Assembly (NCBI RefSeq): GCF_016887565.1
Contig: NZ_CP069396.1
Span: 4,243,001 to 4,307,000 of the forward strand
Direction of reading: 5' to 3'
Origin: Archangium violaceum
Lineage (GTDB): Bacteria; Myxococcota; Myxococcia; Myxococcales; Myxococcaceae
DNA length: 64,000 bases
The notes below the pieces were generated by a model. That model was not told where the DNA came from. It worked only from the letters and a program-made list of their open reading frames with translations, and ran no database searches. Shown in pieces: positions 40,193-48,257 of the stretch. Position 1 is the stretch's first letter, and each line of letters begins with the position of its first letter. The translations under genes were made by a program, and so were the position numbers.

Positions 40193-40903
40193 TCAATCAA
40201 GGGGAATTTCGAAAATCCGCTGGGGGGGCAATGGCTCCCAGCGCTCGGGGGGCCCGAGCGCGGGGATGATCTCCGAGGAGAAGATGAGGGACTCCGGCCC
40301 GACCAGCCGGTGCATGGTGAAGTAGCGAGGGCAGGGTGTCGGGGAGGGCGTCCAGTGAATGAGGTAGGCCCGTCTGGGATTGACCACGATGGCATTGCCC
40401 GAGGTGCCTCCGGGCGGCAGCGCTCTCAGCTTCTCGAGCGTGGTGTGCGCATCCAGCGAGTCATGCCGCGCGTCCACCACGTACTCGAAGTACTCCCCCG
40501 TATCGAAGTGGGAGCGCTCTCGCCCCAGCAGCGTGTACACCGAGGGCAGGTAACCATTGTGCATGAAGTACCAGGGGCCCGCCGGGCCGTGTTTCTCCAA
40601 GGGGTGGGTGAACTCCAGGCCCCGGGTGTGAGGCAGGGTGGCGTGGCGCACATGCAAGGCCATGAAGTTCGTCTCCACCTGGGCGATGGAAGACGCCTCC
40701 ACACTGCGAGAGATGGGACGTGTGTCGCGGTGCACCGCCAGCCGGTGCGCGGCACCGGCCTCCCTCCACACCGCCCCCCAACCATTGGGATGGCAGCGGG
40801 TGGGACCCTCGTGGTCCGCCGTGTGGCCCTCGCTCATGGAGATGGCCGCGGAGACGAGGGAACGAGCGCGGAAGCGTCCCTGGGCCAGGATGAGACGGCA
40901 CAC
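40193..40903 (-). CDS. Class II glutamine amidotransferase (EgtC/YafJ-like)
   Basis: 236 residues. The GTG start is followed directly by Cys2 (VCRLILAQG), the N-terminal nucleophile of class II glutaminases after removal of the first residue. Other family motifs are HPNGWGAVWRE, LHVRHATLPHTRGLEFTHP (the H-V-R-x-A-T and the H-P), and WYFMHNGYLP (the F-x-H-N-G). It most resembles the GATase_4 group that includes EgtC (a gamma-glutamyl hydrolase of ergothioneine synthesis). There is no synthetase domain, so it should pass ammonia to one of the ligases beside it or act as a hydrolase. It starts 2 bp after the ATP-grasp gene ends. Confidence 0.85.
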   Translation of the reverse strand: MCRLILAQGRFRARSLVSAAISMSEGHTADHEGPTRCHPNGWGAVWREAGAAHRLAVHRDTRPISRSVEASSIAQVETNFMALHVRHATLPHTRGLEFTHPLEKHGPAGPWYFMHNGYLPSVYTLLGRERSHFDTGEYFEYVVDARHDSLDAHTTLEKLRALPPGGTSGNAIVVNPRRAYLIHWTPSPTPCPRYFTMHRLVGPESLIFSSEIIPALGPPERWEPLPPQRIFEIPLD

Positions 40904-40905
40904 GG

Positions 40906-42237
40906 TCAGGCTCCCAACCGCGCCGAGATGCAGCCGGCGAGAGCGTGGCGCACCGAGTCCAGGGTGCGGCCGTAGACGGTGATGCGGCCCGTGAATCCGA
41001 CATGGCGCAGCTTGTCCGAGGCCAGGGTCTCCTCGTCCGCGGCGGGGCTGGAGGGAGCGGGGGGCGGAATGCGCCGCACTTCCCCTCGCACGCCCTGGGA
41101 GAGGAGCCGCTCGCCCGCGCGCAGCTCGTCCTCGGAGGTGCACGTCACCTGGCCCACGCAGGCGCCGGGGCCCTCGCGTACCGGAGCCAGCTCCGGAGCA
41201 CGCTCGCCCAGGCAGGCCTCGAAGACCATGTCCGCCCACTTCATCCCGGTGGTCTTCTCCACCAGCGCCACGAGTCCTCCGCCGGAGAGGCGGAAACCCA
41301 TCTCCACGAAGAAGGCACCGCGAGCGTTCTGGATGATGTCCACATGGAAGGGGCCCTGGCGGTAGCCAGTGGCGTCCAGACAGGCCTGGGCGAGCGCACG
41401 CAGGGCCGGAGCGGCCTGAGCCCCGTGGGTCGCCAGGTGACCGGCCTCCCGGAAGCCGCGCAGCCCGGTGTCTGGCGTCACCTCGTGGGTAATGAACTTC
41501 TCGCAGGTGGTGAGGAGGTAGGCGCGGCCCTCCCAGGCCAGGCCCTGGAGGGAGTGCTCACGCCCGTCGATGAACTCCTCGATGAGCACCCGGGTGAAAG
41601 GGCTTCCATCGTAATTGGCGAGCGCCCCCAGCCGCGTCAGGGCCTGGTCGCGCTGCGAGGCGTCCTCCACGAGGAAGACCCCCAGGCCTCCGCCACCGTT
41701 GGAGGGCTTGATGACCTGGGGGAATCCCACGCGAGACAGGGCTTCCGCGGCCTCCGGGGCACCCAGGGTGAAGCGGGCGTAGCGCGGCTGAAGTACCTCG
41801 GGGCGCTTGCGTGTGAGCGCGTCCCGCTGCCCCCACTTGTCCACCGGGCGGAAGGCGCCGTCCACCTGGTGGCCACGGGCGCGCGGCCCCAGCAGGGCCG
41901 CGAGGGTAAAGGCGCTGGAGACGTATCGCTCGAAGCCAGCCAGCACCAGGGCCGTCCCCGCGGAGTGCCCATGCGACTCCAGCGCCTGGAGGACCTCGTC
42001 CGCCCGCGCGGGGTGCGCCACCGGCAGCTCCTCGTCGAAAGGCCGGCGGCCGAGCTGCTGGCGCCAACGTAGATACGCGGGCGTCTCGATGAGCAGGGCG
42101 CGCATGCCTCTCTGGCGCGCGGCGTCGAGGTAGGGGTCCAACCCGTCCCGGGTCGCACCGACCTGGACGAAGACTCGTGGGGTGGGGGACTTGGAGGGGA
42201 GCAGCATGGGCAGGTCACCGGCCGGAGAGGAGCTCAT
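40906..42237 (-). CDS. ATP-grasp ligase
   Basis: 443 residues. An N-terminal Rossmann-like part (RVFVQVGATRDGLDPYLDA) is followed by the ATP-grasp fold: VIKPSNGGGGLGVFLVED (glycine loop), VLIEEFIDGREHSLQGLAWE, FHVDIIQNARGAFFVEMGFR with the metal-binding Asp/Glu, and LSGGGLVALVEKTTGM. The pattern is that of amino-acid/peptide ligases such as dapdiamide- and bacilysin-type enzymes, which join carboxylates to amines through an acyl phosphate. It overlaps the PP-loop gene by 23 bp, and the glutaminase starts 2 bp after it. ATG 42207 is an alternative start. Substrates unknown. Confidence 0.85.
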   Translation of the reverse strand: MSSSPAGDLPMLLPSKSPTPRVFVQVGATRDGLDPYLDAARQRGMRALLIETPAYLRWRQQLGRRPFDEELPVAHPARADEVLQALESHGHSAGTALVLAGFERYVSSAFTLAALLGPRARGHQVDGAFRPVDKWGQRDALTRKRPEVLQPRYARFTLGAPEAAEALSRVGFPQVIKPSNGGGGLGVFLVEDASQRDQALTRLGALANYDGSPFTRVLIEEFIDGREHSLQGLAWEGRAYLLTTCEKFITHEVTPDTGLRGFREAGHLATHGAQAAPALRALAQACLDATGYRQGPFHVDIIQNARGAFFVEMGFRLSGGGLVALVEKTTGMKWADMVFEACLGERAPELAPVREGPGACVGQVTCTSEDELRAGERLLSQGVRGEVRRIPPPAPSSPAADEETLASDKLRHVGFTGRITVYGRTLDSVRHALAGCISARLGA

Positions 42238-43699
42238 TCACCACGGGCCCGTTGGCGGCGTGGCGCGTCTGGATGGTTCGCTTGTGCGGATCCCGCTCCA
42301 GGATGGCGCCGATGAGCCCCTTGTCCTCCTCGGGGCTCGCCGGGACGAGCGGGCGTTGGTAGAGGGTGCGAAGCTGCGAGAGGCTCAGGCCACTGAGCCG
42401 CTCCAGGGAGTGCTGGAGCCCACGGCTGGCAGCGTGCACCTCGCCTCCGCGCAGGAGCGCGTGGAGGTCCTCGAGGTGCCGGGCCAGCGAGGGCTGCTCG
42501 CGCGAGAGGTAGTGCGCCAGCCCTTGTCCCGTTCCCGCGAAGGGCGAGTAGACCATGCAGACGAGCTGCTCCTCGCTCAGCCCGAAGGAGTCCAGGGCGA
42601 AGGCCCCCATCGCGGTGCGCATCCGGGCCACGCCCGCCGCGTCCGCGTAGCGCTTCACCATCTCGTCGATGAGCGCCTGGGGAAACTGCTTGTGGCGCAT
42701 CAGGCCGACCGCGAAGCTCACGTACTCCTGGATGCCCTCGGCATAGGTCCTCCCGTAGAGACGCTCACACTTGAGTCCCCGCAGGTGCGCCATCAGCGCC
42801 GGATTGCCGCAGTCCGACTCCGTGAAGCTGAAGGCGATGGCGTCGAACTCGAAGCCAAGGTACTCGGTGAGCAGCCTCCAGTGGCTCGCGGCGTCGTAGG
42901 CGGTGTCGTCGTAGATGGAGAAGAAGGCCATGCCCTGGCGCACGCCCTTCTCCACCCGCCGGGCGTGGATCGCTTGCGTCGAGTCATCGCCGTGGATGTC
43001 GCGGAAATACGCCTGGGAGATGTTGTCCGTCGCCTCGAGGAAGCCCCTGAAGCCGTTGCCCTCCACGGAGGACAGGCCATACCGCCGGGCCAGCCGGTGT
43101 ACCCAGACGGAGTAGGCGCGCTGCTCCTTGCGCGAATCTCCCGTGACGATGAGGTCCACCCCGCCCGCATGGGAAGCGGCCAGGCCGAAGGCGTTGACCA
43201 TGCTGAGGTTGCAGGCATTGCAGAACGTGGGCCGCGCGTCCGCCCGCGTCCGGTGGCCCGTCATCAGGATGTCCTCGCGGTTGCGCTGGACGACCGCCTT
43301 GCCCAGGGCCGCATCCACCTGGAAGGGCTGGACCTCGTTGCCCTCGACCAGGAGGGGCTCGCAGCCCGGATCCTCCAGGATGCCCAACGCCTTGTACGTG
43401 CGGTGGATGTTCTCCATCACCGCCCGGGGCATTCCGGCATGCCGGTTGGTCACCACCCGCATCCGAAACGTGCTTCCGTAGACCTGGAAGAGCAGCAGCT
43501 GGATGCCGCGGACGAATGCCAGCATGTAGGAGCTGTCCTTGCCGCCGCCGTAGGCCACCAGGACGACGTTCTTCTCGAGCGCGCCCGGGTCCGGGAGTGC
43601 CGCGTACAGCTTGAGCGCACACCGCATGACTCCGTTGATCTGAGCGGGAGTCAGAAAGGTCCTGAGCTGACGAAATGCCTCCTCACGCACGTGCCGCAT
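42215..43699 (-). CDS. PP-loop (adenine nucleotide alpha-hydrolase) ATPase with CxxC
   Basis: 494 residues, first gene of the operon. VVLVAYGGGKDSSYML at about 45-60 is the S-G-G-x-D-S PP-loop (first Ser replaced by Gly51). ARPTFCNACNLSMVNAF places a C-x2-C pair at 160/163, as in thiolases such as TtcA or N-acetyl sugar amidotransferases, and VTGDSRKEQRAYSVWV follows. The last 200 residues are helical and unlike any family I know. The chemistry should be adenylation of an oxygen or carboxyl group with replacement by N or S. With the free class II glutaminase two genes away, this looks like a split asparagine-synthetase-type amidotransferase. ATG 43699 follows GGGAGG. Confidence 0.8.
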   Translation of the reverse strand: MRHVREEAFRQLRTFLTPAQINGVMRCALKLYAALPDPGALEKNVVLVAYGGGKDSSYMLAFVRGIQLLLFQVYGSTFRMRVVTNRHAGMPRAVMENIHRTYKALGILEDPGCEPLLVEGNEVQPFQVDAALGKAVVQRNREDILMTGHRTRADARPTFCNACNLSMVNAFGLAASHAGGVDLIVTGDSRKEQRAYSVWVHRLARRYGLSSVEGNGFRGFLEATDNISQAYFRDIHGDDSTQAIHARRVEKGVRQGMAFFSIYDDTAYDAASHWRLLTEYLGFEFDAIAFSFTESDCGNPALMAHLRGLKCERLYGRTYAEGIQEYVSFAVGLMRHKQFPQALIDEMVKRYADAAGVARMRTAMGAFALDSFGLSEEQLVCMVYSPFAGTGQGLAHYLSREQPSLARHLEDLHALLRGGEVHAASRGLQHSLERLSGLSLSQLRTLYQRPLVPASPEEDKGLIGAILERDPHKRTIQTRHAANGPVVNELLSGR

Positions 43700-43878
43700 G
43701 CAGCCTCCCGCACGCCGCGATTCAGTGCTTCGGTGACGTGCTGAGGAGATGGAGAGTGTCAGCCATCAATTGTGAGGGCGCTGGAACGCGACGACGCGAT
43801 GAGCACGAAGGAGACGGGGCACGGCCAGTCCGGGTGCCTGGTCGGCGAGCAGGTACGTGGTGCCCAGGCCCCGGCCCG

Positions 43879-44886
43879 CTACGTCGCGAACCGCTTCCGG
43901 TAATCCCTCGGCGAGATGGAAAGGTTGCGCTGGAAGGTCACCCGCATCCTTTCCTCGTTCCCGAAGCCGCACACACGGGCGATCTGATCGACGTTGCGCT
44001 TCGACTCCTCCAGCATCCTCTTGGCCGCCTCCAGCCTCAGGATTTCAACGGCCTTCGCCGGGGTGCGGCCGGTCTTCTGCTTGTAGACGCGCGCGAAGTT
44101 GCGCGGGCTCATGCTGGCTCTCGCGGCCAGCGTCTCGACCGTGAGGTTGTCGCTGCCCAGGTTGTCCGAGATCCACAGGTGCAGCTCATCGAAGGCGGCG
44201 CTGTCCTTCGTCTGCGACCGCAGCAGCTCGCTGAACTGCGACTGCGCGCCAGGCCGCTTCAGGAAGACGACCAGTTCCCTTGCCACCTTCATGGCGATGT
44301 CATGCCCATGGTCCGCCTCCACCAGGGCCAGGGCGAGGTCGATGCCCGCACTGACGCCGGCTGAGGTCCACACGGAGTCTTCACGGACGAAGAGCGCGTC
44401 GCGGTCGAGCTTGATCGAGGGGAAGCGCTCACGCAGCAGGTCGCACATGGCCCAGTGTGTTGCCGCGCGCTTTCCGTGAAGCAGTCCGGCTTGCGCCAGC
44501 AGGAAGGTGCCACTGCAGACCGATGCGGTGCGGCGGGTCGATTTCGCCTTCAGCCGCAGCCATTCGAGCAGTTGCCCCGAGCGGGCCAGCGCCTGTTCGA
44601 TGTTCGGCGAGCCGGGAACGACGAGGGTGTCCACCTTGACTCGCGTGAACGCGGCGAGCGGCGACGTCTGTAACGCGACGCCTTCCGCCGTCCGCACCAG
44701 CCCGCCGTCCAGGCTCACCGTGTGGCGGATGTACCCGGGCCCTCCGCGCTCCGCCAAGGCCTTCGACGCCGCCCAGAACACTGTCTGGGGCCCCGTCAGG
44801 TCCAGCAACCCCATGTCGGGAAAGGCGACGAAGAGCACGGTGCGCTGCCCGCCGGAAGTTGGCGGAAATTCCGGGTTATCTGTCAT
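43879..44886 (-). CDS. GlxA-like transcriptional regulator (DJ-1/PfpI plus AraC domains)
   Basis: 335 residues. The N-terminal DJ-1/PfpI-like domain has TVLFVAFPDMGLLDLTGPQT, VDTLVVPGSPNIEQAL and the nucleophile-elbow Cys in TASVCSGTFLLAQAGLL, then RAATHWAMCDLL and WTSAGVSAGIDLALALVE. The C-terminal AraC domain has two helix-turn-helix motifs, NLTVETLAARASMSPRNFAR and VDQIARVCGFGNEERMRVTF. ATG 44886 is chosen. It is divergent from the NmrA-like reductase with a 52-bp spacer, so it probably regulates that gene. Confidence 0.9.
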   Translation of the reverse strand: MTDNPEFPPTSGGQRTVLFVAFPDMGLLDLTGPQTVFWAASKALAERGGPGYIRHTVSLDGGLVRTAEGVALQTSPLAAFTRVKVDTLVVPGSPNIEQALARSGQLLEWLRLKAKSTRRTASVCSGTFLLAQAGLLHGKRAATHWAMCDLLRERFPSIKLDRDALFVREDSVWTSAGVSAGIDLALALVEADHGHDIAMKVARELVVFLKRPGAQSQFSELLRSQTKDSAAFDELHLWISDNLGSDNLTVETLAARASMSPRNFARVYKQKTGRTPAKAVEILRLEAAKRMLEESKRNVDQIARVCGFGNEERMRVTFQRNLSISPRDYRKRFAT

Positions 44887-44938
44887 GGCTGCCAGAGCCT
44901 TCCATCCGTACGTTCCCGCCGTCAACTGAGAGGCAATC

Positions 44939-45688
44939 ATGAAAATCGTAGTCATCGGGGGCACGGGCCTCATCGGAACGAAGCTGGTGAAGAGGCTTCG
45001 CGGGCAAGGCCACGAGGTGGTGGCGGCGGCGCCCAGCTCGGGCGTCAATACCCTCACGGGCGAGGGCCTGGCGGAGGCGCTCGCGGGCGCGCGGGTGGTC
45101 GTCGATGTAGCGAACTCACCGTCGTTCGAAGACAAGGCCGTGCTGGAGTTCTTCGAGACCTCGGGACGCAATCTCCTGGCGGCGGAAGAGAAGGCCGGCG
45201 TGAAGCACCACGTCGCGCTGTCGGTGGTCGGCACCGATCGGCTTCTGGGGAGCGGCTACTTCCGCGGCAAGATGGCGCAGGAAAAGCTGATCACCGCCGG
45301 CAAGATCCCGTACACCCTCGTGCGCGCGACGCAGTTCTTCGAGTTCATGGGCGGCATCGCCCAGGCGGGAGCGGAAGGGGAGACGGTGCGCCTTTCCACG
45401 GCGCTCATGCAGCCCATCGCGTCGGACGACGTGGCGGACGCGGTGGCCGAGGCGGCGCTGGGCGCGCCGGTCCATGGCATCGTCGAAGTGGCCGGGCCGG
45501 AGCGTGTGCGCCTCGTCGACGTGGTCCAGCGTTACATGAACGCGAAGCAGGACGGGCGCAAGGTCATCGCCGACGCTCACGCGCGCTACTTTGGCGTGGA
45601 GCTGGACGACAGAGCGCTCACGCCGGGCGACAACGCGCGTGTCGGGCCAACGCGGTTCGAGGAGTGGCTCCGCCGTTCCGCGGCGTAG
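44939..45688 (+). CDS. NmrA-like NAD(P)-binding SDR-type oxidoreductase
   Basis: 249 residues of the atypical short-chain dehydrogenase group: VVIGGTGLIGTKLVKRL is the nucleotide-binding G-G-T-G-x-I-G, VVVDVANSPSFEDKAVLEFF follows, and YFRGKMAQEKLITAGKIPYT gives a Y-x-x-x-K-like pattern with LVRATQFFEF after it. Close relatives are annotated as NAD(P)H-binding or NmrA-like proteins that sense redox state or reduce quinones. GAGAGG precedes the ATG by 6 nt. Divergent from its probable GlxA-like regulator. Confidence 0.88.
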   Translation: MKIVVIGGTGLIGTKLVKRLRGQGHEVVAAAPSSGVNTLTGEGLAEALAGARVVVDVANSPSFEDKAVLEFFETSGRNLLAAEEKAGVKHHVALSVVGTDRLLGSGYFRGKMAQEKLITAGKIPYTLVRATQFFEFMGGIAQAGAEGETVRLSTALMQPIASDDVADAVAEAALGAPVHGIVEVAGPERVRLVDVVQRYMNAKQDGRKVIADAHARYFGVELDDRALTPGDNARVGPTRFEEWLRRSAA

Positions 45689-46101
45689 GCGAGGACTGGG
45701 CGCATGGCCCGGTGCCCGGACGATCTACGCGGCCGCTCGGGACGGCATCGCGACGTGCAACGGCGGAGGGGACGTGCTCCTGGTGGTCGTCCGGTTCGCG
45801 TTCGCGGCGGAACACGCGGACCTGCTCTTCGGAAGCCTGCCCCCCGTCGTCCTCGTGCGCCAGGCGTCCGATCAGGCCCTTGTCCTGCGTGCCGCGTGGC
45901 AAGAGGCACCGACTGTGGAGCACAAGGCCCGGCGCGCGAGTAGAGTATCGCCGTCCCATCCAGTCCCGAGGGATACTCTACCTGCCCGATGGGTTTTCAG
46001 CACCTCACCAGACCCGACGGCTTGACCTGCCTGTCAGCCGCTCTCTGTAATTGACGGGTTTGGGCTTCCAACTCGGGCGGCTCGCCCGGAGAGGTGCGGC
46101 A
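45689..46101. other. Intergenic region upstream of the toxin gene
   Basis: About 410 bp without a credible gene. It contains a perfect inverted repeat at 45940-45981 and should carry the promoter of the toxin/immunity pair. Confidence 0.5.
45940..45981. promoter_or_regulatory. Perfect 10-bp inverted repeat upstream of a toxin gene
   Basis: GTAGAGTATC (45940-45949) and GATACTCTAC (45972-45981) with a 22-nt spacer, 120 bp before the toxin start. It is A/T-rich in otherwise G/C-rich DNA. Candidate operator or a hairpin terminator for the upstream reductase gene. Confidence 0.45.
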
Positions 46102-47541
46102 ATGTCCAGGCATTCTGTCGATACTCGCCCCGTGGACACACGGCGGCCCTTACGCATGGGTGCGCTGGCCCTCGCTGCGTTGATGCTATTTACAGCGTGC
46201 GCCACGGGGGCCCCCATGGGTGGAGGGTTGACGGCTTCCCGTTACCGTCCGCCCGTGCCGCACGACTCGCCCGAACCGTGGGCGCTGGAGTCGGAAGCCA
46301 AGGTCGGGGGCCAGGGAGAGGCTATCTTCGCCAAGCTGCCCACGGACTTCGCGCCGGTGCAGGTGAGTGACGCCGAGTTTTCGGCGGCCATGACAAACCT
46401 TTGGCTTGACATGCCGCTTCGGGTGGCCGCGTCCCGCCCCACTTTGTATGTCGGGCGTAGGCTGGCGTTGGCTTCCGCGCCCTTGAGCGGCGAAGCGTGG
46501 CAATCAGACCTGGCCCGGTCCTATGGGCAGTTTTGCGAGCGGTGCGGCACTCCAGGGGATTGTCTGACGCTATTTGAAGACGGGCCCCTCATCCAGGCTG
46601 ACGACAAGCGTAGTCTTGCGCTTGCCTTGGCGGTGGGGCCAGCCCTGGAAGGAGTAAACGCGGAAGTGCGAGCCATGCTCGACCCTACACGAATGCTCGC
46701 GATGATTAGCATTGGTATCACGGTTTATATGGCGCTGCTGCTGGCGCCAGTGCCCGAGCCGGTGACAAAGGGCGCGGCCCTGGTGTTTAGCGCCGCCCTG
46801 TGGGGTTATCTCGGGTATGAATTCTTCGATTTGCTGCGGGCCTATGCGCAGCTTTACGAAGATGCGCCCCGGGCCTCGACCTTTGCGGAGCTGCGCGAGA
46901 TTGGCGAGCGTTTCGGGCGTGTCATCGGTCCTAACAGTGTGCGCATTCTCGTCATCGTGGGGACGGCGGCCATTGGTGAAACGGCGGCTCTCGCTTCCAG
47001 GGCCCCGAAGCTCCCCGGATTCGCGCAAGCGTCGGAGAGGGTCGCAACTCGTACCGGGTTGGGCCTGCTGGAGACGGCAACTGGTGCCGAGCGCTTTATT
47101 GTCTCTGTGCCAGAGGGGACGATCCGCGTGGTGTTGGCGCCTCATGCCGTGGCCATGGCTGCCCGGGGCGTTGCTGCTGGGAGTCCTGCCCCAAGTCGGG
47201 GTAGGCTCCTGCCGAACGGACACAGGGCGTGGGGGTCGTTTGGTGGCTTCAAGTCGGCCATGGGGTCTGCGGGTCCGGGAAATGAATGGCATCACATCGT
47301 GGAGCAGACTCCAGGCAACGTGAAGCGGTTCGGGGGCGAGGCTCTACAAAACACCGAGAACATCACTGCGCTAGACAAGACTCTTCACGCCGATGTGAGC
47401 CGCCTTTACTCCTCGATTCGCTATGATATTACCGGCTCGTCCACATCGACCGTTCGGAAATGGCTAAGCAGTCAGTCTTACGAAGCGCAGCGAGCGTTTG
47501 GTTTTCTTGCAATTAAAAGCGTACAGAGTGGGATATGGTGA
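46102..47541 (+). CDS. Polymorphic lipoprotein toxin with C-terminal WHH/HNH nuclease domain
   Basis: 479 residues. Signal peptide with a lipobox near ALMLFTAC (Cys about 33). The mature N-terminal 150 residues are unrecognised (EPWALESEAKVGGQGE), a hydrophobic stretch at about 195-235 (MLAMISIGITVYMALLLAPV, LVFSAALWGYLGYEFF) could insert in a membrane, and the last 90 residues are a nuclease tip: GNEWHHIVEQTPGNVKRFG, LQNTENITALDKTLHADVS and YSSIRYDI. E-W-H-H-I-V-E-Q and the N-x-x-N-I/H pair are the HNH-type active site. This layout, a lipoprotein with a C-terminal nuclease and an overlapping immunity gene, matches myxobacterial SitA-type kin-recognition toxins. Start 46102 has GGAGAGG 8 nt upstream. 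Confidence 0.8.
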   Translation: MSRHSVDTRPVDTRRPLRMGALALAALMLFTACATGAPMGGGLTASRYRPPVPHDSPEPWALESEAKVGGQGEAIFAKLPTDFAPVQVSDAEFSAAMTNLWLDMPLRVAASRPTLYVGRRLALASAPLSGEAWQSDLARSYGQFCERCGTPGDCLTLFEDGPLIQADDKRSLALALAVGPALEGVNAEVRAMLDPTRMLAMISIGITVYMALLLAPVPEPVTKGAALVFSAALWGYLGYEFFDLLRAYAQLYEDAPRASTFAELREIGERFGRVIGPNSVRILVIVGTAAIGETAALASRAPKLPGFAQASERVATRTGLGLLETATGAERFIVSVPEGTIRVVLAPHAVAMAARGVAAGSPAPSRGRLLPNGHRAWGSFGGFKSAMGSAGPGNEWHHIVEQTPGNVKRFGGEALQNTENITALDKTLHADVSRLYSSIRYDITGSSTSTVRKWLSSQSYEAQRAFGFLAIKSVQSGIW

Positions 47542-48023
47542 AGAGTCTCGAAAAGCTCGTTGAGGAATTTGCTCATCACGTACAGGCCCAGAATGAGGAG
47601 ATTTTCAAGGGAGACGCGAGGACCGGAAACAAACATGCCAAAAAAGCGCTTGCTGCTTTCATGCAACTCCGCTCTCACGGAAATGTTGGGCGCGATGCGC
47701 TCGCGGTGTTGTTCTCACATCCTCGCATGGACGTGCGGGTAATGGCTGCTGTGTTCCTGCTCCGCCATCGGACGGCAGAGGCTAAAGCAGTTTTGGAAGA
47801 GGCAGCAAAAGGGCAAGGGTTGGTTCCGTTCGGAGCTTCCGAAGCCTTGAAGCGATGGGCAGAGGGCACTTGGGCCCTGGACCCTGCTGAGGATGGTGCA
47901 GGGTCGTCAGAAGAACCCCGCCCGGCACCGCCGAGTAAGCGCAGCCGACCACGCACGGAGCGCACTGCTGCTGACAGACGGAGGGGGAGCAAACGGGACA
48001 AGCCCGGCGGTTCACATGGGTAG
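47535..48023 (+). CDS. DUF2019-type immunity protein
   Basis: 162 residues. The first 115 form an alpha-helical DUF2019/HEAT-like unit: LEKLVEEFAHHVQAQNEEIF, NKHAKKALAAFMQLRSHG, RMDVRVMAAVFLLRHRTAEA and LVPFGASEALKRWAEGTW. The last 40 residues are basic and disordered. The ATG lies 7 bp inside the end of the toxin gene, so the two are translationally coupled, the normal set-up for a toxin and its cognate immunity protein. No signal peptide, so it protects in the cytoplasm, where a nuclease would act. Confidence 0.8.
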   Translation: MVKSLEKLVEEFAHHVQAQNEEIFKGDARTGNKHAKKALAAFMQLRSHGNVGRDALAVLFSHPRMDVRVMAAVFLLRHRTAEAKAVLEEAAKGQGLVPFGASEALKRWAEGTWALDPAEDGAGSSEEPRPAPPSKRSRPRTERTAADRRRGSKRDKPGGSHG

Positions 48024-48063
48024 AGCGCGCGAGGGCGTGGTGGTGAGCGTCAACACGGCTTCG

Positions 48064-48237
48064 TCAAGGACGCGCGTGTCGTTCGAAGGACAGCATGTCC
48101 TCGGTCTCGACCGGAGTCCCGGTGTTGCTGCCCGCGATCGAGCGCTCGCCGAACAGCAGGCTTGAGACCTCGACCTTGAGGGGCTCCGCTCCGGCGCCGA
48201 CGATCACCAGCCGGCCTCCTGCGCTGAGAGTCGCTCC
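48064..48237 (-). pseudogene. Zinc-type alcohol dehydrogenase (MDR) fragment
   Basis: The minus frame reads GGRLVIVGAGAEPLKVEVSS, LLFGERSIAGSNTGTP and ETEDMLSFERHARP, ending at TGA (48064-48066). This is the end of the Rossmann domain of medium-chain dehydrogenases, where G-G-R-L-V-x-V-G and F-x-x-x-S-I-x-G-S-x-x-G are conserved. Only about 55 residues remain and there is no start, so it is debris. Confidence 0.55.
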
Positions 48238-48257
48238 ACCTTAGAGCCGCGATGACC

